A stretch of 6,231 bases of DNA from Streptococcus sp. (GTDB lineage: Bacteria > Bacillota > Bacilli > Lactobacillales > Aerococcaceae), in the NCBI GenBank assembly GCA_015264885.1, contig JABZYY010000065.1, positions 1-6,231 on the forward strand. Direction: 5' to 3'. The notes beneath the pieces were generated by a model. It was not told where the DNA came from, did no database searches, and saw only the letters and a program-made list of their open reading frames with translations. Positions 1 to 6,010 of the stretch are shown here, piece by piece. Position 1 is the first letter of the stretch. Every line of letters begins with the position of its first letter. The position numbers and the translations under genes were made by a program.

Positions 1-60
1 GAACAAGGGATTGTATTAGAAGACACTCCACAAGGAACAAGATGGAGAAGAGAAGCATGA
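1..60 (+). CDS. cysS: Cysteinyl-tRNA synthetase, C-terminal end (partial)
   Basis: This is the last 19 codons and TGA stop of a gene that enters from the left edge. The peptide reads EQGIVLEDTPQGTRWRREA. The LEDTPQGxRW signature is the typical C-terminal end of bacterial CysRS, the cytoplasmic enzyme that charges tRNA-Cys with cysteine. The following genes (mrnC, rlmB, rae1) are the usual neighbours of cysS in Bacillota, which supports the call independently. The stop codon overlaps the mrnC start as ATGA, so the two genes are translationally coupled. Catalytic HIGH and KMSKS motifs lie outside the window and cannot be checked. Confidence 0.9.
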   Translation, partial: EQGIVLEDTPQGTRWRREA

Positions 61-458
61 CAGAAAAAAACTGGAAGCTGCTAAATGGATTGGCCTTAGC
101 CTATATGGGTGACGGGATTTATGAAGTATATGTCAGAAATCACGTGATGCAAAAAGGGTTAACAAAGCCAAATCAATTACATGCGACCGCAACGAAGTTT
201 GTTTCGGCAAAGGCACAAGCACGCTTGATGCAACAAATGTTGGAACAAGAAAACTTCTTAAATGAAGAAGAATTAGAAATTTACAAACGAGGACGCAATA
301 GTAAGAGTCATACGGTGGCAAAAAATGCAGACGTAGGAACGTACCGTATTGCGACTGGTTTTGAAGCATTAATGGGTTATTTATACTTATCTGGCCAACA
401 AGCAAGACTAGAAGAACTCATCAACTGGTGCTTACAACAAGTGGAAGGTGAACAGTAA
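57..458 (+). CDS. mrnC: Mini-ribonuclease III
   Basis: Encodes a 133-residue RNase III-like catalytic domain without a double-stranded RNA-binding domain, the hallmark of Mini-III. In B. subtilis this dimeric cytoplasmic enzyme trims the 5' and 3' ends of pre-23S rRNA on assembled 50S subunits. Seen here are the first RNase III signature, LAYMGDGIYEVYVR (residues 14-27, acidic D19 and E23), and a second acidic block, with KNADVGTYRIATGFEALMGY (89-108, including D92, E103 and the FEALxGYLYL helix). Length is normal for the family. The start at 57 is preferred over the in-frame ATG at 42: it forms an ATGA overlap with the cysS stop and has a GGAG site at 44-47 at workable spacing, whereas 42 would put that site inside the gene. 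The next gene, rlmB, starts one base after the stop, so the two are co-expressed. Both act on 23S rRNA. Confidence 0.95.
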   Translation: MTEKNWKLLNGLALAYMGDGIYEVYVRNHVMQKGLTKPNQLHATATKFVSAKAQARLMQQMLEQENFLNEEELEIYKRGRNSKSHTVAKNADVGTYRIATGFEALMGYLYLSGQQARLEELINWCLQQVEGEQ

Positions 459-459
459 C

Positions 460-1323
460 ATGGCTCGAAATGAATATGCACCAAAGAAAAAATCAAGAAA
501 CGGAAATCGTTCAGACCATGGGCGTCCTGAGCGCGGTGAAAAGAGACAACGCCCTGCTCGTGAACACGTAGAACGTGAGGGAGTACAAGAAGTGGTGGAC
601 TTTGTATTTGGACGCCATGCAGTGGTGGAAGCCTTGCAGACACCGGACCGTGTAAACCGCGTCTTTATTCAAGAAGGAACTTCTGGACGAGATGCCGCAA
701 AAGTCATTGAACTCGCACGTGAAAAAGGCATTCAAGTTCAAACCGTTCCAAAGACGAAAATTGAAGACCTTGTCGGCAATGCCGTTCACCAAGGGTTAGT
801 TGCTTCGATTGCAGCGTATGAATATGCCGACTTAGAAGACGTCTTTAAGAAGGCCGAAGAAAAGGGCGAAGATCCATTTATCGTCATTTTAGACGGAGTG
901 GAAGATCCACATAACTTAGGAAGTATTTTACGTACGGCAGACGCAACAGGCGTTCACGGCATTATTATTCCAAAACGCAGATCGGCTTCATTAACAGCTA
1001 CCGTTGCCAAAGCTTCAACGGGTGCTATCGAGCATGTGCCGGTTGTTCGCGTGACGAATTTAACGCAGACGATTGAACAATTGAAGGCGCGTGGCATTTG
1101 GGTGTTTGGGACCGACATGAATGGAACGGACTACCGCAAATGGAATACAAGTGGCCCTCTTGCGATTGTGATGGGGAACGAAGGAAAAGGCGTCTCTCGT
1201 ATCGTGAAGGAAAGCGTGGACGAAATGGTGACCATCCCGATGGTTGGACATGTCCAAAGTTTAAACGCGAGCGTGGCAAGTGCCTTAATGATGTATGAAG
1301 TATTCCGTAACCGTTGGTTATAG
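460..1323 (+). CDS. rlmB: 23S rRNA (guanosine-2'-O)-methyltransferase RlmB
   Basis: A SpoU-family (SPOUT, trefoil-knot) methyltransferase of 287 residues. E. coli RlmB methylates the ribose of G2251 in the 23S rRNA P-loop using S-adenosylmethionine; B. subtilis YacO is the Gram-positive counterpart. The layout is a basic, low-complexity N-terminal extension (about residues 1-44), an L30e-like substrate-binding domain beginning at FVFGRHAVVEAL (48-59), and a C-terminal SPOUT domain. All three SpoU motifs are present: motif 1 around LDGVEDPHNLGSILRTAD (144-161, N152 and R158), motif 2 IVMGNEGKGV (236-245, N240 and E241), and motif 3 IPMVGHVQSLNASVASAL (259-276). The ATG at 460 is chosen over the in-frame GTG at 448 because AAGGTG at 445-450 sits 9 bases upstream of 460 and would overlap the GTG. 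The gap to mrnC is one base. The family member assignment (RlmB rather than TrmH) rests on the N-terminal domain and the operon context. Confidence 0.94.
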   Translation: MARNEYAPKKKSRNGNRSDHGRPERGEKRQRPAREHVEREGVQEVVDFVFGRHAVVEALQTPDRVNRVFIQEGTSGRDAAKVIELAREKGIQVQTVPKTKIEDLVGNAVHQGLVASIAAYEYADLEDVFKKAEEKGEDPFIVILDGVEDPHNLGSILRTADATGVHGIIIPKRRSASLTATVAKASTGAIEHVPVVRVTNLTQTIEQLKARGIWVFGTDMNGTDYRKWNTSGPLAIVMGNEGKGVSRIVKESVDEMVTIPMVGHVQSLNASVASALMMYEVFRNRWL

Positions 1324-1340
1324 GAAACGGGGGATGCACA

Positions 1341-1343
1341 TTG
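1341..1343 (+). promoter_or_regulatory. TTG start codon of rae1 with G-rich ribosome binding site
   Basis: The run GGGGG at 1329-1333 lies 7 bases before the TTG at 1341 and just after the rlmB stop at 1321-1323. No in-frame ATG occurs near the conserved N terminus. The rare start codon probably lowers rae1 expression relative to mrnC and rlmB; that consequence is inference. Confidence 0.7.
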
Positions 1344-1880
1344 AAAAAGCAACTCTATATTGTTGATGGCTACAATATGATTGGTGCTTGGCCAGAATTG
1401 GTGGCATTGAAGAAGCAAGACGACTTAGAGAGCGCGAGGGATTTACTCATTCAACGGTGCTCGAATTTTCAGAAGTTTGAAAATATCGAAGTGTGGATTG
1501 TTTTTGATGCGCAATTTGTACCAGGTATTACCCAGTCATTTGATGAAGCTGAAGTGAAAGTGATTTTCACGGCTGAAGGGGAGACGGCGGATAGCTACAT
1601 TGAGCGTACCGTATCAGAAATGAATATGCGTCTTGTTCAAGTATCTGTAGCAACCAGTGACTTAGCCGAACAGTGGCTCATTTTCCAGAAAGGAGCCCTG
1701 CGTAAATCAGCTAGAGATTTTTATAAGGAATTAGAAAGTAGTAGGGATAAACAAACGGAGCTGGCACGAACTTTCCATCATAAAGGAAGTACGCGCCGAA
1801 ATCCCTGGAGTGACGCACAAATGGCACTACTGAATCATTTGCGCTTCAGCTTAGGAGGCAGTGCAAAAAAGAAAAAATAG
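1341..1880 (+). CDS. rae1: Ribosome-dependent mRNA endonuclease Rae1 (YacP, NYN domain)
   Basis: A 179-residue PIN-like NYN-domain nuclease. B. subtilis Rae1 enters the ribosomal A site and cleaves certain mRNAs in a translation- and frame-dependent way. Diagnostic stretches match YacP: YIVDGYNMIGAWPEL (residues 6-20, acidic D9), VWIVFDAQFVPG (51-62, D56), FTAEGETADSYIE (76-88, D84), VATSDLAEQW (103-112, D107) and GALRKSARDF (118-127). These acidic residues form the metal-binding pocket in this fold. The start is a TTG: 1341 is preferred because GGGGG at 1329-1333 lies 7 bases upstream and the protein then begins MKKQLYIVDGYN, as in relatives. A longer frame from a TTG at 1314 would overlap the end of rlmB and add nine unconserved residues. 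The gene follows rlmB by 17 bases and is the last of the cysS operon here. The protein ends in a lysine run (KKKK) encoded by A-rich sequence. Confidence 0.92.
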   Translation: MKKQLYIVDGYNMIGAWPELVALKKQDDLESARDLLIQRCSNFQKFENIEVWIVFDAQFVPGITQSFDEAEVKVIFTAEGETADSYIERTVSEMNMRLVQVSVATSDLAEQWLIFQKGALRKSARDFYKELESSRDKQTELARTFHHKGSTRRNPWSDAQMALLNHLRFSLGGSAKKKK

Positions 1881-1953
1881 TGAATTAGCGCATTTCAAAT
1901 ACGCAACTTCACACTTTCTTCATAAATTGTGGTGTGTGATTTCATATTAATGA

Positions 1954-1981
1954 TGTACAATCTGTGAAGAAAACTTATAAT
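1954..1981 (+). promoter_or_regulatory. Putative sigma-A promoter of the two-component operon
   Basis: A perfect -10 box TATAAT at 1976-1981 is preceded, 16 bases upstream, by TGTACA at 1954-1959, which matches four of six positions of TTGACA. A second TATAAT at 1985-1990 has only a poor -35 candidate (CTGTGA, 1962-1967). The position, about 35-40 bases before the response-regulator start and after the last gene of the cysS operon, fits a promoter. The surrounding sequence is very AT-rich, so chance TATAAT matches are likely and the exact site is uncertain. Confidence 0.5.
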
Positions 1982-2001
1982 AATTATAATTTAGCTATAA
2001 A

Positions 2002-2008
2002 AAAGGAG
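2002..2008 (+). promoter_or_regulatory. Ribosome binding site deciding the response-regulator start
   Basis: AAAGGAG sits 8 bases before the ATG at 2017. An in-frame GTG at 2008 would extend the protein by three residues but overlaps this site, so 2017 is the true start. Confidence 0.85.
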
Positions 2009-2016
2009 TGTATGTC

Positions 2017-2724
2017 ATGCATATCTTAATGATTGAAGATACAGAAGCAGTTTGCGAAATGATGGAGATGTTTTTTGAAAACGAAGGTTGGAAGGCAAGC
2101 TTCTACCACGATGGTAAAGAAGGGCTTGATGCGTTCTTAGAAAACCAAAACAAATGGGGCGTTGTCATCTTAGATGTGAACTTACCAAGTATGGACGGAA
2201 TGCAAATTTGCCGTCAAATCCGCCAAGTGAACCAAACCGTTCCAATCGTAATGCTTACAGCACGCGATTCAGAAAGTGACCAAGTCATCGGTCTTGAAAT
2301 TGGTGCGGATGACTATGTTGCAAAACCATTCAGTGCCGTAACAATCATGGCTCGTATTAAAGCATTATTACGTCGTACACAACGCGCCACTGTTGCAGAC
2401 AACACATTTGCTTCAGAATTCGATGTTGAAACAGATCACGTGAAAATCAATACGAAAACACACGAAGCATTTATCGATGGTAAACAAATCGAAAACTTAA
2501 CACCAAAAGAATTTGACTTATTAATGGTTATGGCGAAACACCAACGTCAAGTATTCACTCGTGAACACTTATTAACGAAGATATGGGAAGATCCATTCTA
2601 TGGTGACGAACGTACCGTTGACGCTCATATCAAGAAACTTCGCCAAAAAATCGAGGCTGTTGGTCCTCATGTAATTCATACGGTTTGGGGCGTAGGGTAT
2701 AAATTTGACGATAGCGAGTTGTAA
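2017..2724 (+). CDS. OmpR/PhoB-family response regulator, YclJ-like
   Basis: A 235-residue DNA-binding response regulator. The receiver domain (about 1-118) has every conserved residue: acidic pair E7/D8, phospho-acceptor D53 in ILDVNLPSMDG, T81, and K103 in KPF. The C-terminal winged helix (about 130-235) carries NLTPKEFDLL, the recognition region around YGDERTVDAHIKKLRQKI, and the terminal VWGVGYKF hairpin. From memory, the N terminus (ILMIED...VC...EMFF), the run ESDQVIGxExGADDY and FYGDERTVDxHIK strongly resemble B. subtilis YclJ, whose regulon and signal are poorly defined; this has not been confirmed by a search. Phosphorylation by the adjacent kinase is expected to drive dimerisation and DNA binding. 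The kinase gene starts three bases after this stop, so the pair is one translational unit. The upstream region has its own putative promoter and may be autoregulated, which is common in this family but not shown here. Confidence 0.93.
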   Translation: MHILMIEDTEAVCEMMEMFFENEGWKASFYHDGKEGLDAFLENQNKWGVVILDVNLPSMDGMQICRQIRQVNQTVPIVMLTARDSESDQVIGLEIGADDYVAKPFSAVTIMARIKALLRRTQRATVADNTFASEFDVETDHVKINTKTHEAFIDGKQIENLTPKEFDLLMVMAKHQRQVFTREHLLTKIWEDPFYGDERTVDAHIKKLRQKIEAVGPHVIHTVWGVGYKFDDSEL

Positions 2725-2727
2725 TCC

Positions 2728-4134
2728 ATGAAATACTTTTATCAGCAACTCTTCGGGTTCGTTTCCGTGGTGCTGTTAACGATTGCTGCCTGTGGAATTC
2801 TTTTCTACAACGTAATGAGTAATAATGTGTATACACAGCGCTCTCAGCAATTGCAGTCGTATGCTAAAGGATTAATTGCGACTGATATGAGTGATGCGGA
2901 TATTTATAAGTTGGGTACCATTTTACGCGAGGAAAATGTCAGTATAGCGATGTTTGATGAAAACAACGCGATGACCTATCCGTCCAGTAGTATAGATACA
3001 AACTCTGCACTAACAGAGGATGAATTAAATCACTTAAAAAATGGTGCTGCGATTAACTTGAAAGAAGTTCAAATGAACTTTACCGGAGAAGCCGTAGATA
3101 ACTTAATCACGGTCTACTATCCCATTATTAAAAATGGACAGTATAAAGGATATGTGGCTTTAGCCAGTCCGATGAGTCGTATTCAAACCGAAGTACGCGA
3201 ACTTCGTAACTCGATGTTTATCGCGTTTGGTACAGCGATTATCATTGGAATTATGATGAGTTTTGTTTTTGCAAACTATCAAACACGTCGTATCAACAAG
3301 TTGCGTAAGGCGACTCATAAGATTTCAGAAGGGGACTTCGATGTTAAACTTCCTGTCGAAAGTCGAGACGAGTTTGACGACTTAATGAAAGACTTTAACA
3401 ACATGGCGCGTTCGCTGCGTGAGTCTGAAAAAGAGGTTGAGCGACAAGAAAATGTCCGCCGCCAATTTATGATGGACGTGGCGCACGAAATGCGTACACC
3501 ATTGACAACCATGAATGGATTGCTTGATGGATTGAAATACAATATGGTGCCAGAGTCTCGTCGTGGACGTTCACTGGAACTCATTTCTAGTGAAACACAA
3601 CGATTGATCAGGCTCGTTAACGAAAACCTCGACTACGAGAAAATTCGTTCGAACCAGATTGTATTAGTGCAACACCGTTTTGCAGGGATTGGAGCCATCC
3701 AGACCGTTGTAGAACAAATTCGCGAACTAGCAAAAGTAAAAAATAATACTTTGCGCTATGAATGCGATACAGACTTCAGCGTTTATGCCGACTATGACCG
3801 CTTTGTCCAAATCTTGGTGAACATTACAAAGAATGCCAACCAATTTACGGACAACGGGGAAATTCTAGTGAAGGCGTGGAACGAAGGTAAAAAAGCGATT
3901 GTCGAGATTTCTGATACAGGTATCGGAATTGACGAGAGAGAAATCAAAGAAATCTGGGAACGTTTCTATAAAGCAGACGTTTCAAGAAAGAGCACGAAGT
4001 ACGGAGAAAGCGGTCTTGGACTTGCGATTGTGAAGTCGCTGGTAGATAGTCACCGCGGTAAAATCTCTGTGAAAAGTGAAGTTGGCAAGGGAACAACCTT
4101 TAGAGTGGTATTTCCTGGCGAAAGTGAATTGTAA
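2728..4134 (+). CDS. Membrane sensor histidine kinase (HAMP-HisKA-HATPase), partner of the upstream regulator
   Basis: A 468-residue class I sensor kinase. Domains in order: transmembrane helix 1 (about 8-30), an extracytoplasmic sensor region (about 31-161), transmembrane helix 2 (about 163-183), a HAMP linker (about 184-238, ending in a charged coiled coil), HisKA with phospho-acceptor H253 in DVAHEMRTPL, and a HATPase domain. The ATP-binding boxes are intact: N box NITKNANQFT (365-374), G1 DTGIGI (396-401), F box ERFYKAD (411-417) and G2 GESGLGLAI (426-434). E254 and T257 next to the histidine fit a bifunctional kinase/phosphatase. The sensor region is about 130 residues and shows no motif I can name, so the signal is unknown. 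The gene starts three bases after the regulator stop and lacks a good ribosome binding site (only GAG at 2716-2718), implying translational coupling. By pairing it is probably YclK-like, but that rests mainly on the regulator. Confidence 0.93.
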   Translation: MKYFYQQLFGFVSVVLLTIAACGILFYNVMSNNVYTQRSQQLQSYAKGLIATDMSDADIYKLGTILREENVSIAMFDENNAMTYPSSSIDTNSALTEDELNHLKNGAAINLKEVQMNFTGEAVDNLITVYYPIIKNGQYKGYVALASPMSRIQTEVRELRNSMFIAFGTAIIIGIMMSFVFANYQTRRINKLRKATHKISEGDFDVKLPVESRDEFDDLMKDFNNMARSLRESEKEVERQENVRRQFMMDVAHEMRTPLTTMNGLLDGLKYNMVPESRRGRSLELISSETQRLIRLVNENLDYEKIRSNQIVLVQHRFAGIGAIQTVVEQIRELAKVKNNTLRYECDTDFSVYADYDRFVQILVNITKNANQFTDNGEILVKAWNEGKKAIVEISDTGIGIDEREIKEIWERFYKADVSRKSTKYGESGLGLAIVKSLVDSHRGKISVKSEVGKGTTFRVVFPGESEL

Positions 4135-4150
4135 TTTAAGGAGAACGAAC

Positions 4151-4157
4151 AAGGAGG
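4151..4157 (+). promoter_or_regulatory. Strong ribosome binding site of the VanZ-like gene
   Basis: AAGGAGG lies 6 bases before the ATG at 4164. A second Shine-Dalgarno-like AAGGAG occurs 13 bases upstream at 4138-4143, with no start codon at suitable spacing of its own. The strong site contrasts with the poor one before the kinase, so the VanZ-like protein may be translated independently and more efficiently. Confidence 0.8.
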
Positions 4158-4163
4158 AAGAAA

Positions 4164-4775
4164 ATGTATTTACTTGGCCCATTCTATCAATGGCTAGTCC
4201 AATTATTTGATGGGCGAGTGAATCACCTTCCACTTGTTCGTTTGTTTATTTTCAGTGTAGACCACGCAGTCGTCCTGTTTATCGGATGGTTGATTGTTTG
4301 GTCTATTTATTTATTCTCACGGAAAAAAGGCGAAATCGTCTGGAAGTGGGAGCTCTACCGGAATTTATTTATCTTCTATATTATATTGTTAGCGCAACTG
4401 ACGATTTTTAGAAATACCGATGAGACCTTTACGGTAAAAGTCGTCACGCACCCGTTCTCGGATATTATGTGGGTGCCGTTTGTCGATAGCATCAAGTTAT
4501 TTATGCAAGGTTCAGTCTTTGCAGCGTATTATAATGTAGTAGGAAATATCGTCTGGTTTATGCCGCTTGGATTTTTCTGCGGACTACTCTATGGAAAAAA
4601 GGATGGACAATATCGCTCGCTTTGGTATGGCTTTTGGACGTCCTTTACGATCGAGTTTTTCCAATTTATCTTCTACACCGGCGTCAGCCATATCGATGAT
4701 ATCATCTGTAATGTGTTCGGAAGCTGGATGGGCTTCTTACTATATCGAGGCATTATGAAATGGAGGGGAAAATAA
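4164..4775 (+). CDS. VanZ-family membrane protein
   Basis: A 203-residue integral membrane protein. Hydrophobic segments lie at about 27-51, 66-84, 122-143, 152-171 and 179-196, with short charged linkers. The VanZ-like domain signature is visible: NIVWFMPLGFFCGLLYG (128-144), then EFFQFIFYTGVSHIDDI (164-180) followed by CNVFGSWMGFLLYR (182-195). The Asn-x5-Pro-x-Gly, Glu-x2-Gln and Asp-Asp-x3-Asn-x2-Gly positions are typical of the family. VanZ of Tn1546 gives low-level teicoplanin resistance by an unsettled mechanism, and most chromosomal homologues have unknown roles; lipoglycopeptide or envelope-stress tolerance is a possibility only. The gene begins 29 bases after the kinase stop and ends three bases before the methyltransferase start, so it appears to be part of the same operon. 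No vanA/B, vanH or vanX genes are nearby, so this is not evidence of vancomycin resistance. Confidence 0.85.
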   Translation: MYLLGPFYQWLVQLFDGRVNHLPLVRLFIFSVDHAVVLFIGWLIVWSIYLFSRKKGEIVWKWELYRNLFIFYIILLAQLTIFRNTDETFTVKVVTHPFSDIMWVPFVDSIKLFMQGSVFAAYYNVVGNIVWFMPLGFFCGLLYGKKDGQYRSLWYGFWTSFTIEFFQFIFYTGVSHIDDIICNVFGSWMGFLLYRGIMKWRGK

Positions 4776-4778
4776 TCT

Positions 4779-5969
4779 ATGGGAACAATCATCGTGAAAC
4801 AAAAAGCAGCGGGATTGATTAAAAAAGGAAGTCCACTGATTAGTCAGATGGACTTGGCGCAAGAACTTCGCGCAGATGAAGGCGAAGTGGTAAAAGTGTA
4901 CGACCAACAACGTCATTTCTTAGGAATGGCTTATGTCGGATTCCAAAATAAGGGAGTTGCGTGGGTATATAGCCGCGAGGAAGACGAAGCGTTGGATGAT
5001 GCGTTCTTTAGCGGCATCTTCAAGACGGCGTTTGAGAATCGCCGTGCACTCATCCATTCGGAGGATACGACGACTTTCCGTCTCTTCAATGGGGAAGGAG
5101 ACGGCTTTGGCGGAGTGACGATTGACTGGTATGACGGTTTTATCGTTGTCTCTTGGTATAGCGAGGGTGTCTATCATTACCGCGACCTTATTTTGACGCA
5201 GGCACTAGCTTCATTTGAAGGTGTCAAAGGAATCTACGAAAAGATTCGTTTTAAGAATGAAGCAGACTTGCCAGAAAGTCAGTTTGTCGGCGGAGTAGAA
5301 GCGCCAGAACCATTAATCGTATTAGAGAATGGTGTTAAATACGCGACCTATATGAATGAAGGATTGATGACCGGTATCTTCTTAGACCAACGCGAGGTGC
5401 GCGAAACGATTCGCCAGCGTTACAGTGCAGGACGTACCGTATTAAATACTTTCAGTTATACTGGTGCATTTTCTGTGGCGGCAGCAATGGGTGGCGCAAC
5501 AAAAACAACCAGCGTAGACGTTGCCAACCGTAGTCTTGAGAAGACAAAAGAGCAATTTGCAGTCAACGGGATTGACCCAGAAACGCAACAAATCTATGTC
5601 ATGGACGTATTCGATTATTTCAAATACGCCGTGAAGAAACAGTTGAAGTTTGATACGGTCGTCGTGGATCCACCAAGCTTTGCACGTACGAAGAAGAGAA
5701 CTTTCTCTGTGGCAAAAGACTACGGCAAACTGGTAGCGCAAATCACGCCATTAGTCGCACCAAAAGGAACACTCGTGTTATCTACGAACGCGGCAAATGT
5801 GAGCGAATCTCAATTTCAACAAATGATTGAGAAAGGCATCCGTGAAGCAGAAGGCAATCGTAAGTTCCGCATCGTCTTGAAAAAAGGCCTGCCAAGCGAT
5901 TTTGCAGTTCCAGTAGCCACACCGCTAAGTGATTATCTCAAAGTTTTCTTTATTGAATTTAACAACTAG
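4779..5969 (+). CDS. Class I SAM-dependent rRNA methyltransferase, RlmI superfamily (PUA + Rossmann fold)
   Basis: A 396-residue protein with an N-terminal PUA RNA-binding domain (about 1-75), a middle EEHEE-like region (about 80-185), and a C-terminal Rossmann methyltransferase domain. The latter shows MTGIFLDQREVR (197-208), SAM motif I NTFSYTGAFSVAAAMGGA (223-240), the SAM-ribose acidic residue D247 in SVDVAN, D276 in YVMDVF, and motif IV VVVDPPSFAR (294-303). This is the layout of E. coli RlmI (m5C1962 of 23S rRNA) and B. subtilis YwbD. The protein contains no cysteine, and the segment expected to hold the TCS/SCS-type cysteine reads LVLSTNAANVSESQF (332-346). Cysteine-dependent m5C chemistry is therefore unlikely. 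A relation to the S. aureus enzyme RlmQ (m7G in 23S rRNA) is possible but recalled, not verified. GGAGGGG at 4762-4768, within the end of the VanZ-like gene, serves the ATG at 4779. Confidence 0.88.
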   Translation: MGTIIVKQKAAGLIKKGSPLISQMDLAQELRADEGEVVKVYDQQRHFLGMAYVGFQNKGVAWVYSREEDEALDDAFFSGIFKTAFENRRALIHSEDTTTFRLFNGEGDGFGGVTIDWYDGFIVVSWYSEGVYHYRDLILTQALASFEGVKGIYEKIRFKNEADLPESQFVGGVEAPEPLIVLENGVKYATYMNEGLMTGIFLDQREVRETIRQRYSAGRTVLNTFSYTGAFSVAAAMGGATKTTSVDVANRSLEKTKEQFAVNGIDPETQQIYVMDVFDYFKYAVKKQLKFDTVVVDPPSFARTKKRTFSVAKDYGKLVAQITPLVAPKGTLVLSTNAANVSESQFQQMIEKGIREAEGNRKFRIVLKKGLPSDFAVPVATPLSDYLKVFFIEFNN

Positions 5970-5974
5970 CACAC

Positions 5975-6010
5975 CTGCCCAAAATTCACTTATAAGTGAA
6001 TTTTGGGCAG
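5975..6010. repeat. Perfect 36-nt palindrome, possible transcription terminator
   Basis: The half CTGCCCAAAATTCACTTA (5975-5992) is followed directly by its exact reverse complement (5993-6010), so the transcript could form a 16-bp stem with a UAUA loop. It begins five bases after the methyltransferase stop, where the operon should end, so a terminator role is reasonable. The design is not classic: the GC pairs are at the base but the downstream tract is only CTTTCGT, and the other strand also lacks a T-run. It could instead be a protein-binding palindrome or part of an intergenic repeat. Confidence 0.6.

Noticed and set aside
1025..1339. Minus-strand open frames opposite rlmB and the kinase
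   Set aside because: They are shadows of well-supported + strand genes with no homology-like motifs or ribosome binding sites.
1909..1943. TCACAC/GTGTGA hairpin followed by TTTC as a rho-independent terminator after rae1
   Set aside because: Only a 6-bp stem with a 19-base loop and no real T-run; too weak to call.
1861..1950. Short open frame (GTG, 29 codons) overlapping the end of rae1, preceded by AGGAGG at 1853-1858
   Set aside because: Spacing between the AGGAGG and the GTG is only two bases, too close for good initiation, and the peptide shows no recognisable features.
2710..4134. Both the regulator and the kinase end in Ser-Glu-Leu followed by TTG-TAA-like sequence
   Set aside because: A three-residue match is most easily explained by chance; no wider similarity between the two gene ends.
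4164..4775. Vancomycin resistance locus
   Set aside because: Only a VanZ-family protein plus a two-component system is present; no ligase, dehydrogenase or dipeptidase genes are seen, and the regulator is YclJ-like rather than clearly VanR.
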